From Aliivibrio_A sp016764915 (GTDB lineage Bacteria > Pseudomonadota > Gammaproteobacteria > Enterobacterales > Vibrionaceae), in assembly GCA_965224595.1 (NCBI GenBank), contig OZ245057.1, positions 1,178,001-1,242,000 of the forward strand: a stretch of DNA of 64,000 bases, in the 5' to 3' direction. This document shows positions 1 to 7,126 of this stretch, one piece after another. A model generated the notes under the pieces. The model searched no databases. It was given only the letters and a program-made list of their open reading frames with translations, and was not told where the DNA came from. Positions within the stretch are counted from its first letter, which is position 1; every line of letters starts with the position of its first letter. The position numbers were made by a program, and so were the translations under genes.

Positions 1-38
1 GGCATAGATCTCTGGTTAAGGGTTTAATAGGAGAAAGA

Positions 39-413
39 ATGCATTTTGAACGAAAAAGGCGTTGGCCTAGATATGAATGTGTTGAAGGAGTGAAAGCCAA
101 GATCTATTGGGGGCATCGATTTTTGCCTTTTGTTGAGATACGATTGTTGGATGTATCTACGGGCGGCTTTGGTTTTGTATCCGATCGCAAACTCAATGAC
201 GGATCTGCAGAATTGCGAATCAGGTCATTTCCTCACTTACTCGGCGAGATTATCTACCGTAAAGAGACAAGCAATGAGAAAGGAGACGCTCTTTTTCAAT
301 ATGGTTTCCACCTAGATTTAAAACTACATAAAACCCAACTGGAGAATTTAGGCTGTAAGAGGGTGTCTGACCTAGAGTATCGTGATGAAAATAACCAAAA
401 ATCACTTGGTTAA
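39..413 (+). CDS. PilZ domain protein (putative c-di-GMP receptor)
   Basis: A 124-residue protein that is essentially one PilZ domain. The N-terminal basic stretch RKRRWPR resembles the RxxxR arm of PilZ domains, and DVSTGG about 30 residues later matches the D/NxSxxG motif; together these bind cyclic di-GMP in the family. There is no signal peptide or second domain, so it is probably a cytosolic stand-alone adaptor. The start is supported by an AGGAGA ribosome site about 5 bases upstream. Its stop overlaps by 4 bases the stop of the convergent next gene. A link to the exopolysaccharide locus 13 kb away is possible, since c-di-GMP often controls polysaccharide output, but nothing here shows it. 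Spacing of the two motifs fits the family; ligand binding is inferred. Confidence 0.8.
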   Translation: MHFERKRRWPRYECVEGVKAKIYWGHRFLPFVEIRLLDVSTGGFGFVSDRKLNDGSAELRIRSFPHLLGEIIYRKETSNEKGDALFQYGFHLDLKLHKTQLENLGCKRVSDLEYRDENNQKSLG

Positions 414-1060
414 CTGTTTTCTGTTGTTTGTAACGTTAACAGGCAGTAATAAAGAGAATATTTTTTGACTTTTTGATTGTCGTTGAGTCTTGATAGTGGG
501 TGAGTCACTGACACTTGGTTGATGCCAAAGAGATTGAGTTGTTTCAGCTCATCAATAAGGTGAGTGGAAGCTTTAATAAGGTTAATTCCGTCTTTTCTAT
601 ACTCTTCAACGTTGTCAGGAATGTCACCAACCCACCAATCATAGAGCTCTTTACTTGCTTTGCTTCTATCATACCAATGGTCAGCAACCACTAGGATTAG
701 ATCATTGCTAGAAAAACAGACAGAGAACTCACTCACCAAATTTTTTAATTGTTTAATCACACTATTTCTACATGAGTAATTTGCGCTAACCATTCGACGA
801 GTGATTACCCAGATTGATGAGTTAGCAAGTACAATTCGATATATCGGGTGGTCTTGACATTGAGATGCTTCAATAAAAGGGGCCAATGAGTGCTGTATAG
901 AAGACGCTGCCAGTGTACTGCAAAGGCGACGGGTGATTGCTGTACCTAAGTGTGTCTCAAGCATCCCTCTATTATGAACTGTCGGATAGTGTTTGTTGCA
1001 TAAAACAGCGCAGTCATTTTCAAAAATATTGAGACTGTTCAAGACAAGATCAAGCAGCAA
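410..1060 (-). CDS. Hypothetical protein, 216 residues
   Basis: I do not recognise the family. The protein is soluble-looking, without signal peptide or membrane segment, with a rather high number of cysteines in its N-terminal half and a WYDRSKASKELYDWW stretch in the middle. The start is TTG: a GGAG ribosome site lies 7 bases upstream on the minus strand (near 1068-1071), and no ATG with a comparable site is found nearby. It converges on the PilZ gene with a 4-base overlap of stops. Codon use looks like that of its neighbours, so I take it as a real gene of unknown role. Confidence 0.6.
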   Translation of the reverse strand: MLLDLVLNSLNIFENDCAVLCNKHYPTVHNRGMLETHLGTAITRRLCSTLAASSIQHSLAPFIEASQCQDHPIYRIVLANSSIWVITRRMVSANYSCRNSVIKQLKNLVSEFSVCFSSNDLILVVADHWYDRSKASKELYDWWVGDIPDNVEEYRKDGINLIKASTHLIDELKQLNLFGINQVSVTHPLSRLNDNQKVKKYSLYYCLLTLQTTENS

Positions 1061-1189
1061 TGCAGTTCTCCACAGGGTAGCTGATCAGATACACTGTATT
1101 GTATTTAAAGGGATATATGGTCTACGGAGTGTAAACCTGTTAATAAGAGGTGTCACTAACAGAATGATAAATAAGATGTTTAGAACAGG

Positions 1190-1232
1190 TTTTTCATTGG
1201 ATTGATTAATGAGTAATCAATCCAATGAAAAA
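1190..1232. repeat. Perfect 19-bp inverted repeat with 5-base loop
   Basis: The arms are 1190-1208 and 1214-1232, separated by ATGAG. The left arm starts with five T and the right arm ends with five A, so neither strand gives the stem-then-U-run order of an intrinsic terminator. It sits in a 265-base gap between a divergent pair of genes. It may be a cruciform, an operator, or a remnant of a small mobile element. Confidence 0.85.
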
Positions 1233-1325
1233 ATGAGGCGCAGATCTAATAATAAAAACAATCGCTCGTCTGCATATTCATTCGGCTTTACACTGGTTTA
1301 ATGTTTCAACAATCGGTAACTATTA

Positions 1326-1745
1326 ATGAAAAAAATCGCAATGGCACTTATGCTGTGTACAAGTTCAACATGTGTTAATGCGCAGGCGCTTACTAATTTA
1401 AGTGCGGGTGTTTTCCTAGGTACTGAAGATTCAGGCATTAGCGTAGCAACCGAACAGTTTCAATTACAAATAGGGCTGACAAATTTTAGTATTGCAGCCG
1501 ATGCCAAAATGAATTTTGAAGATATGCTTGGTCGTCGAGATTTATGGCCATTTTATGCGTATGGTGGCTTGAAATGGCAAGATGATAAAAAGGATGTTTT
1601 TGGTCCTCGCGCAGGTTTAGGAGCGTATTATCCGCTTGCTAATGGTCAGCTTACTATGTATGCACAAGCTGGACCTAGCTGGTATCTTAGTAAAGATGCC
1701 AATGTAAATTTTGAAGCGTTAGCGGGCGTGCAATTCCACTTCTAA
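1326..1745 (+). CDS. Small secreted outer-membrane-like beta protein
   Basis: 139 residues starting with a clear signal peptide (MKKIAMALMLCTSSTCVNA, cleavage likely after residue 19 or 21). The mature part alternates polar and apolar residues, is rich in Gly, Tyr and Trp, and ends in FHF, a terminal aromatic typical of outer-membrane beta-barrels inserted by the Bam complex. At about 118 mature residues it could form at most a small barrel. No enzyme motif is seen. No strong ribosome site precedes the ATG. It appears monocistronic, possibly followed by a tiny reading frame before a terminator. Function unknown; outer-membrane location is an inference from signal peptide and C-terminus. Confidence 0.7.
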   Translation: MKKIAMALMLCTSSTCVNAQALTNLSAGVFLGTEDSGISVATEQFQLQIGLTNFSIAADAKMNFEDMLGRRDLWPFYAYGGLKWQDDKKDVFGPRAGLGAYYPLANGQLTMYAQAGPSWYLSKDANVNFEALAGVQFHF

Positions 1746-1783
1746 AAACACCGAAATCACTTTATGTTTTACTCATACATTAC

Positions 1784-1888
1784 GTGGAGAAAAAACAGTC
1801 AGTCAGTGAGTTTTACCTAGAAGATGAATTTATCACAACCGTTTCGCTACAAGAACTCGAGAGCTATGTCGAGGCTACCCAAGCGTAG
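1784..1888 (+). CDS. Possible 34-residue small protein (GTG start)
   Basis: An open frame with GTG start encodes an acidic peptide beginning MEKKQSVSEFYLEDEF and ending YVEATQA. No clear ribosome site is visible, and there is no in-frame ATG, but the frame is followed within 20 bases by a good terminator, which shows that this stretch is transcribed. The composition looks protein-like. It could also be the decayed tail of a longer gene. Low confidence. Confidence 0.3.
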   Translation: MEKKQSVSEFYLEDEFITTVSLQELESYVEATQA

Positions 1889-1904
1889 TTATCATAAAAA
1901 AGAT

Positions 1905-1932
1905 AAGCAGATGGGTTCTATCTGCTTTTTTT
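1905..1932 (+). terminator. Rho-independent terminator
   Basis: Eight-bp stem AAGCAGAT/ATCTGCTT with a 7-base loop, followed by a further T run. It closes the transcript of the small outer-membrane-like gene and the possible 34-residue frame. Confidence 0.8.
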
Positions 1933-1983
1933 GTCTCTTTAAGGTAGAGTGATTCACTAACTATCAATTCAAAGAGGCATACA

Positions 1984-3114
1984 ATGGTGGCGAAGGTGAC
2001 ACAAATTAATGTATTTCCGGTTAAATCAGCAAAAGGAATTACAATTAGTTCTGCTTTAGTAGAGGAAACCGGTCTCTGCTTTGATAGGCAGTTTATGATA
2101 GCGCTTCTTGATGGCTCAATGGTTACAGCAAGAAGTTACCCTCAGCTTGTGCATATTACCCCTGCACTGCGTCCGCAAGGCGTTACACTGCGATACCAGC
2201 AACTGCCACCACTGCAACTCATATATAACCAATTTGAAGATGCTACTTTCCGCAGTGAGGTATGGGGCGATCAATTTGATGCATTTAAAACGACAGATGA
2301 AGCCAATGAATGGATAAGTAAAGTCGTAGGTAAACCAGCAGTTCTGCTATTTAAGGGGAATGAATCGGTGCGTTTTTCAAAGAAAGCGCAACAAAAAGTC
2401 AGTTTTGCCGATGCCTTTCCTGTGCTGATTATCTCAGAAGCCTCGCTTGATGATCTCAATGAACGTTCTACAAGTCATCACACGATGGAACAGTTTCGTA
2501 CCAATTTAGTTGTGTCTGGTACTCGTGCATTTGAAGAAGATAGTTGGAAAAAAATCAAAATAGGTGATGTTGTATTTGAGGTAAGCTGTGGGTGCAGCCG
2601 TTGTATCCTTACGACAGTGAACCCTCAGACAGCAAAATTGGATAAATTAAAAGAGCCATTGACAACATTAGCGAGTTACCGTTCTGATGAACAAGGAAAA
2701 GTGTACTTTGGGCAGAATTTAATTGCATGTAATGAAGGGCTTATCACAGAGGGAGATGAAGTTATTGTTATCGAGAGGCAATCACCCACTCAATATGTCA
2801 TGAAAGAACAGCGTAACAATGATGCCCCGGTTCGAGACGCTGAGTCAAATCAACACAAATCGATTTCAATTAGTATCAATGGTCACCTTTTCAGTGGCAA
2901 CAATCAACAGACCATACTTGAACAAGCCGAAGATGAAGGGATTAGGCTGGCATATAGCTGTCGTTCTGGCTTCTGTGGGGCTTGTAAAATATTGAAAGAG
3001 AGCGGTGAGGTAGCGGATGTAGCGATGGACGCACTGCTAGAGAGTGAGATTGAGCAAGGTTATATTCTTGCTTGTTGCTCAACGCCAATGACTGATATTG
3101 AATTGGTCAATTAA
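1984..3114 (+). CDS. ycbX: MOSC domain protein with C-terminal 2Fe-2S ferredoxin (YcbX-like)
   Basis: 376 residues, close to the E. coli YcbX length. Residues 1 to about 120 form the MOSC N-terminal beta-barrel domain (INVFPVKSAKG is typical). A MOSC domain follows, with the conserved cysteine region CGCSRC near residue 200, thought to hold the molybdenum cofactor. From about residue 290 there is a plant-type ferredoxin with CRSGFCGAC and a later cysteine pair (ACCS), enough to ligate a 2Fe-2S cluster. In E. coli YcbX works with a reductase to reduce N-hydroxylated base analogues; the same role is inferred here. The gene is monocistronic, with a strong terminator 31 bases after the stop. Confidence 0.88.
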   Translation: MVAKVTQINVFPVKSAKGITISSALVEETGLCFDRQFMIALLDGSMVTARSYPQLVHITPALRPQGVTLRYQQLPPLQLIYNQFEDATFRSEVWGDQFDAFKTTDEANEWISKVVGKPAVLLFKGNESVRFSKKAQQKVSFADAFPVLIISEASLDDLNERSTSHHTMEQFRTNLVVSGTRAFEEDSWKKIKIGDVVFEVSCGCSRCILTTVNPQTAKLDKLKEPLTTLASYRSDEQGKVYFGQNLIACNEGLITEGDEVIVIERQSPTQYVMKEQRNNDAPVRDAESNQHKSISISINGHLFSGNNQQTILEQAEDEGIRLAYSCRSGFCGACKILKESGEVADVAMDALLESEIEQGYILACCSTPMTDIELVN

Positions 3115-3144
3115 AGGTGACGATTTTTTAATCAATTTATAAGT

Positions 3145-3174
3145 AAAAAAAGGAGACTTGACGTCTCCTTTTTT
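3145..3174. terminator. Bidirectional terminator between ycbX and tmaR
   Basis: A run of A, then GGAGAC-TTGAC-GTCTCC, then six T. Both strands give a stem followed by U, fitting the convergent arrangement of the flanking genes. Confidence 0.9.
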
Positions 3175-3181
3175 AGTGACA

Positions 3182-3499
3182 TTATTTTTTCGAATGCATG
3201 CTTTGTTTATCTGCTTCTGTCAACTCGCGGATTTTTCGACTTATATCATGACGAGCTTTAGATATTTCAGCACACTTAATAATGTGGTCATCCACTCGAT
3301 CTTCATAATCCGCTTTCATGTTATTCACAATGGCAAGTACTTCATCAGTGCTCATTTGGGGATTAATGTAGTCAAGAAGGTTTTCAAGAAGCGTTACTCT
3401 TTTTTGATTATCACGAATCTTCTTCTGATTGTCCTGAAGCTCACGTTTTAATTTATTCTTTCTACGTGCTTGATTTACAATTTCGAATACGTTTTTCAT
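3182..3499 (-). CDS. tmaR: TmaR/YeeX family (DUF496) pole-localising protein
   Basis: 105 residues, all helical and highly charged, with the family signature KKIRDNQKR near residue 26 and ADYEDRVDDHIIK in the middle. These align by eye with E. coli TmaR (YeeX), a coiled-coil protein that forms polar clusters and controls localisation and activity of enzyme I of the phosphotransferase system. Length equals the family norm. It is monocistronic, ends at the bidirectional terminator, and its start has AGGTTA about 5 bases upstream on the minus strand. Confidence 0.9.
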   Translation of the reverse strand: MKNVFEIVNQARRKNKLKRELQDNQKKIRDNQKRVTLLENLLDYINPQMSTDEVLAIVNNMKADYEDRVDDHIIKCAEISKARHDISRKIRELTEADKQSMHSKK

Positions 3500-3611
3500 T
3501 TATAACCTCAATGTAGGTAATGTATAATTCCTTAAGAGATTAAAGCACAAGAGAGAGTTGCAAAAAAGGCTTTTGATCAACAACATACTTAATTGATCGA
3601 AAAAGGTCAGT

Positions 3612-4034
3612 TTAAGCTGATTTTACTTCGGGTTTCTGAGCTGGTTTTTGCTTGCTTTTCGTCACAAGTTTCAGCTCTTCACTTGATATCGCTTCACGGT
3701 TTTCACCTATGAGTAACCCTCCTTTCTCAATGATTAGTTGCTTGGTTTCTAGTATTCCACGAAATTGTCCCTTAGATTGAATATTGACTTCAGGGCTGAT
3801 ACAGGTTCCTTCAACTAATCCATTAATAATGACCAGTTTTGCATTTATACTGCCTTTAACTCTGCCGGAAGGTGTAATGAACACTTGTTGTTCAGTCTTA
3901 ATGCTACCCTCAAAATATCCATCAATTTGGATGTTTTGCTCAGACTCTATTTCACCCGTTATACGGCAACCTTTTGCAATAATCGATAAGGTCGTTGAAG
4001 TGGTCGAACTGCCACTGTTATTGAACATTCCCAT
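3612..4034 (-). CDS. Bactofilin (polymer-forming cytoskeletal protein)
   Basis: 140 residues. After a short flexible Ser/Thr-rich N-terminus, residues about 16-110 form the right-handed beta-helix of bactofilins: repeated short turns with GCRITGEIES, IDGYFEGSI, GRVKGSI and GLVEGT. The C-terminal tail is basic with Lys/Pro (KQKPAQKPEVKS), typical for disordered ends that recruit partners. Bactofilins self-assemble without nucleotide into filaments under the membrane and act in shape, polarity or envelope assembly. No peptidase or other partner gene is adjacent. The substrate process is unknown. Confidence 0.9.
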   Translation of the reverse strand: MGMFNNSGSSTTSTTLSIIAKGCRITGEIESEQNIQIDGYFEGSIKTEQQVFITPSGRVKGSINAKLVIINGLVEGTCISPEVNIQSKGQFRGILETKQLIIEKGGLLIGENREAISSEELKLVTKSKQKPAQKPEVKSA

Positions 4035-4121
4035 GGAAGGCCTCTGTATCTATTGTAAAATCGGAAGTGATATTTTTTAATGAGGTAATATAAAAAGAAG
4101 ATATTACAGCAAAGGAATTAT

Positions 4122-4208
4122 ATGATAGAAATAACAATTAATAACTCTACTTTTTCTGTATTGGGAAAGGTATCACGGATAAGTTGCAAACTTGCCTTGA
4201 GTTCATAA
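4122..4208 (+). CDS. Possible 28-residue small protein upstream of yceH
   Basis: A short frame starting MIEITINNSTFSVLGK and ending LALSS, with a good AAGGA ribosome site 6 bases before ATG. It lies in the gap between the divergent bactofilin and yceH genes and ends about 40 bases before yceH, so it may be a leader peptide. There is no homologue I recognise, and the gap region also has to hold two promoters. Low confidence. Confidence 0.25.
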   Translation: MIEITINNSTFSVLGKVSRISCKLALSS

Positions 4209-4248
4209 AAAATAGCTATGTCCCTCTCATCATTTATAGAGACTTCTT

Positions 4249-4902
4249 ATGACCGTTCAATTATCTTTCATCGAATCTAGAATTATCGGCTGCTTATTGG
4301 AAAAAGAGATCACCACACCTGACCAATATCCATTAACTTTAAATGCATTAACTAGTGCCTGTAATCAAAAAAGTAACCGAGAACCTGTCGTTCAGCTGAG
4401 TGAATCAGATGTACAAGATGGTATGCAGCAGCTGATGTCGCGTCACTTGGTTTCTGAACTATTTTTAGGTTCAAGCCGAGTCGCAAAATATCAGCATAGA
4501 TTTTGTAACACGGAATTTGGCAATTTAAAATTTACACAGCAAGAGTTTGCCATTATTTGTGTATTGTTATTACGAGGGGATCAGACTCCAGGTGAGCTTA
4601 GGACGCGAACTAATCGTTTGTGTACTTTTAGCAATGTTACGGAGACTGAGCAGGTAATTGCGGAATTAGAAGCCCGTGATCTTTTGGTTAAATTACCGAG
4701 AGAGCCTGGTAAGAGAGAAAGCCGTTACGCACAGCTTTTTACTGAAAGAGAGTTACAATCTTATGAGCAACAATGTCAGCCGCAAGAAAGTGTCAATGAT
4801 GACTCGAGAATATTAGCGTTAGAACAAGAAGTAGTCGCACTTAGAACAGAATTAGAATTATTAAAAGAGAAGCTAGCAAAATGTTGCGAAGATGAGCGAT
4901 GA
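4249..4902 (+). CDS. yceH: YceH family protein (DUF480)
   Basis: 217 residues with the DUF480 hallmarks: IIGCLLEKEITTPDQYPL at the N-terminus and ACNQKSNREPV near residue 40, then a second winged-helix-like half, and a C-terminal predicted coiled coil (about residues 185-212, ALEQEVVALRTELELLKEK). The fold is a tandem winged helix, so nucleic-acid binding is plausible, but the family's function is not established. It forms a transcription unit with the following GIY-YIG gene, which begins 11 bases before its stop. Confidence 0.9.
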   Translation: MTVQLSFIESRIIGCLLEKEITTPDQYPLTLNALTSACNQKSNREPVVQLSESDVQDGMQQLMSRHLVSELFLGSSRVAKYQHRFCNTEFGNLKFTQQEFAIICVLLLRGDQTPGELRTRTNRLCTFSNVTETEQVIAELEARDLLVKLPREPGKRESRYAQLFTERELQSYEQQCQPQESVNDDSRILALEQEVVALRTELELLKEKLAKCCEDER

Positions 4903-5179
4903 TAATGAGTGGTTTGTTTATCTAATTAGAACCCGATTAGGCCATTTATATTGTGGTATAACCAATAACTTAGAGCGAAGGTTTCGGATACATAACAGTG
5001 GTAAAGGAGCTAAGTACCTAAAGGGGAAAGGGCCTTTATCACTAGAGTGGAGTCATACATTACCGAGTAAAAGTATGGCATTAAAAGTCGAAATTCAAAT
5101 CAAAAAGTTAGCAAAAAACAAAAAAGAGCAGCTCATTACCGATGAACTGCTCATTAATCATGTAGTGACTAAAATTTAA
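4892..5179 (+). CDS. GIY-YIG nuclease-superfamily protein (YhbQ-like)
   Basis: 95 residues, a single GIY-YIG domain. The motif reads VYLIRT followed by LYCGIT, with conserved ERR and an H in the RxxxHNSGKGAKY segment, as in YhbQ/UPF0213 proteins. Such proteins are small and lack a separate DNA-binding domain; a role in DNA or RNA cleavage is proposed for some. Start overlaps yceH by 11 bases, suggesting translational coupling. The 3' end of the coding sequence contains a hairpin that on the other strand is a terminator for nadE. Confidence 0.85.
   Translation: MSDDNEWFVYLIRTRLGHLYCGITNNLERRFRIHNSGKGAKYLKGKGPLSLEWSHTLPSKSMALKVEIQIKKLAKNKKEQLITDELLINHVVTKI
5116..5152 (-). terminator. nadE terminator lying inside the GIY-YIG gene
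   Basis: On the minus strand, GAGCAGTTCAT and ATGAGCTGCTC (5142-5152 and 5126-5136) form an 11-bp stem with one mismatch, followed by six T, G and six more T. It lies about 30 bases past the nadE stop, within the last codons of the convergent gene. Confidence 0.75.
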
Positions 5180-5182
5180 CGC

Positions 5183-6019
5183 TTATTCATCGTCATAAAT
5201 AGTGGGTATTGGTTGGCGTTTATGCTGCGTTGCATTATAAATGGCAATGATTTTCTCATTTACTTGCGAGTCAACCGGTTTGCCCTCAAGAAAATCATCA
5301 ATTTGATCATAGGTAAGGTTAAGTGCATCTTCATCAGCCTTTTGGGGCTCCAGTTCTTCTAAGTCGGCAGTAGGAACTTTGTATACTAGTGATTTAGGGG
5401 CACCTAATTCATCGGCTAATAACCGAACTTGACGTTTGTTTAAACCAAACAGTGGGGCAAGATCACAAGCACCATCGCCAAACTTGGTATAAAATCCGGT
5501 AATATTCTCTGCAGAGTGATCAGTACCAATCACTAATCCGCCTAGGTAACCAGCAATTTCGTATTGAGCTACCATCCTTGCCCTTGCTTTAACATTGCCT
5601 TTCACAAAATCAATTTTATCTGCTGCTAGTGGAAGTAATGAACTTGAGCGTAAGGCTTCAGTAGCGTTACTATGAAGACCATCAACGCCCGGTTTTATAT
5701 TGACAGTGACAACTTGGGTTGGTTTGATGAACGTTAGCGCTAACTGAGCTTCATCTTCATCTTGTTGCTCTCCGTAAGGGAGTCTAACGGCAATGAACTG
5801 ATAAGATTTGGCACTCTGTTGTTGATTTAAACTATCTACAGCCAATTGAGCTAGACGTCCGCATGTGGTTGAATCAACACCACCACTAATGCCAAGAACC
5901 AGAGTGGAACAACCAGATTGTAATAATCGACTCTTAATAAAACAGATTCGACGCTCAATCTCAAACGTTGGTTGAATAGTAGCAAGCACGCGCATTTCAG
6001 AGCGGATTGTTTGTTCCAT
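5183..6019 (-). CDS. nadE: NH3-dependent NAD+ synthetase
   Basis: 278 residues, the size of the ammonia-dependent single-domain enzymes without a glutaminase domain. The ATP-pyrophosphatase P-loop reads LGISGGVDSTTCGRL (near residue 45), GTDHSAEN and KFGDGACDLAP follow, and PTADLEEL near the C-terminus is also conserved. It converts nicotinate adenine dinucleotide to NAD+ with ATP and ammonia in the cytosol. It is transcribed divergently from a NadD-like adenylyltransferase 90 bases away, so two steps of NAD synthesis sit back to back and may share regulation. Confidence 0.95.
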   Translation of the reverse strand: MEQTIRSEMRVLATIQPTFEIERRICFIKSRLLQSGCSTLVLGISGGVDSTTCGRLAQLAVDSLNQQQSAKSYQFIAVRLPYGEQQDEDEAQLALTFIKPTQVVTVNIKPGVDGLHSNATEALRSSSLLPLAADKIDFVKGNVKARARMVAQYEIAGYLGGLVIGTDHSAENITGFYTKFGDGACDLAPLFGLNKRQVRLLADELGAPKSLVYKVPTADLEELEPQKADEDALNLTYDQIDDFLEGKPVDSQVNEKIIAIYNATQHKRQPIPTIYDDE

Positions 6020-6109
6020 TTTGTTGTTCCTATTGTCCGATTATTGATTAAAGTTATGATACCTAATTATTGAACCACATACAGTTATTAACCTCTATAC
6101 GGAGAAAAT

Positions 6110-6622
6110 ATGAGTAAAATTGCAGTTTTTGGTAGTGCATTTAACCCACCAACTTTGGGGCATAAGAGTGTTGTGGACTCACTGTCTCATTTTGATCTTG
6201 TGCTGTTGGTTCCGAGTATTTCTCATGCTTGGGGCAAAAAGATGATCGATTATGAGCTACGTTGTAACATGGTTGAATTGTTTATTGAAGATATAGGGCC
6301 TCGAAATTTTTCATTATCGCGCATAGAAAAAGAGATTCAGATAGGAGCAGAACGAATAACAACGTTTGATGTACTTAGTGCTATTCAAGATTTAAATAAA
6401 AATGCCGATATAACTTTTGTAGTAGGGCCGGATAATATTTTACATTTTGATTCTTTTCATAAAGCAGATACAATATTGAGAAACTGGTCAGTCCTGTCCT
6501 GTCCAGAAAAAGTAGACATAAGAAGTTCGTACATTAGGCGTAATTTGGCTGGAAACAGATCCATCGATTCGTTAACCACACCAAGTGTGAGCCGCTATAT
6601 AATGCAGCATAACTGTTTTTAA
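6110..6622 (+). CDS. NadD-like nicotinate/nicotinamide-nucleotide adenylyltransferase
   Basis: 170 residues of the nucleotidyltransferase alpha/beta phosphodiesterase fold. GSAFNPPTLGH gives the (T/H)xGH nucleotide motif at residues 8-18, and IRSSYIRRN near residue 138 matches the ISSTxIR signature. It would transfer AMP to nicotinate or nicotinamide mononucleotide. It is shorter than typical NadD (about 210) and is not beside the usual holA/rsfS neighbours, so it is likely a second, accessory enzyme; its position opposite nadE supports the NAD role. Substrate preference cannot be read from sequence. Confidence 0.75.
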   Translation: MSKIAVFGSAFNPPTLGHKSVVDSLSHFDLVLLVPSISHAWGKKMIDYELRCNMVELFIEDIGPRNFSLSRIEKEIQIGAERITTFDVLSAIQDLNKNADITFVVGPDNILHFDSFHKADTILRNWSVLSCPEKVDIRSSYIRRNLAGNRSIDSLTTPSVSRYIMQHNCF

Positions 6623-6638
6623 CTGAGTAGGAGACAAC

Positions 6639-7109
6639 ATGAATCAAGCAACCGTCATCGTAATTGTTATGTTGTCAGCTATGCCTGCAATGGCAATCAA
6701 TACTGCAGTATGTGAAAGAGAAGAGTCGCCGAACCGCTATTCAACCTGTGAACGTCGTTCAGATAAGCTGATCAATTTGGACTTTGATGAGATGGAATCA
6801 AAAGGTAAGGTCCCTGATGGTTATTGGGAACAGTGGGCTATCAAGCAGCAAGATAACCCTATTATCAGTCGTCGATTTGAAGACAGTGTGTTGGGTTTCG
6901 GTGTGTGGAGACCTGAAGAGCAAAACCTAAATCAAGCAAGTAGTGAAGAGACGTATTCTGAGTGGATTATGGGGCACGGCTTACAGTTGAGTGTCGGTAT
7001 TGGGTCTCAAGAGCGTAATGAACCACGATTTAGAATAGACTACCAATGGCACGATAAGCTTAATGACTCAGTCTCTTTTCAGATTGAGATCCCACTTCCA
7101 ACACAGTAA
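6639..7109 (+). CDS. Secreted hypothetical protein
   Basis: 156 residues with a signal peptide (about residues 1-19, ending AMPAMA). The mature protein has two early cysteines (VCEREE and TCERR), possibly a disulphide, then charged and aromatic-rich beta segments (RFEDSVLGFGVW, LQLSVGIG, FRIDYQW) and SFQIEIPLP near the end. I do not recognise the family. It starts 16 bases after the NadD-like stop with an AGGAG site, so it is probably cotranscribed, though a periplasmic protein has no evident NAD function. Confidence 0.65.
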   Translation: MNQATVIVIVMLSAMPAMAINTAVCEREESPNRYSTCERRSDKLINLDFDEMESKGKVPDGYWEQWAIKQQDNPIISRRFEDSVLGFGVWRPEEQNLNQASSEETYSEWIMGHGLQLSVGIGSQERNEPRFRIDYQWHDKLNDSVSFQIEIPLPTQ

Positions 7110-7126
7110 TTATCAATACCCGCCAT

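Noticed and set aside
993..1205. Plus-strand open frame of 70 codons antisense to the start of the 410-1060 gene
   Set aside because: No ribosome site, composition unlike its neighbours, and it ends inside the inverted repeat; most likely a shadow of the minus-strand gene.
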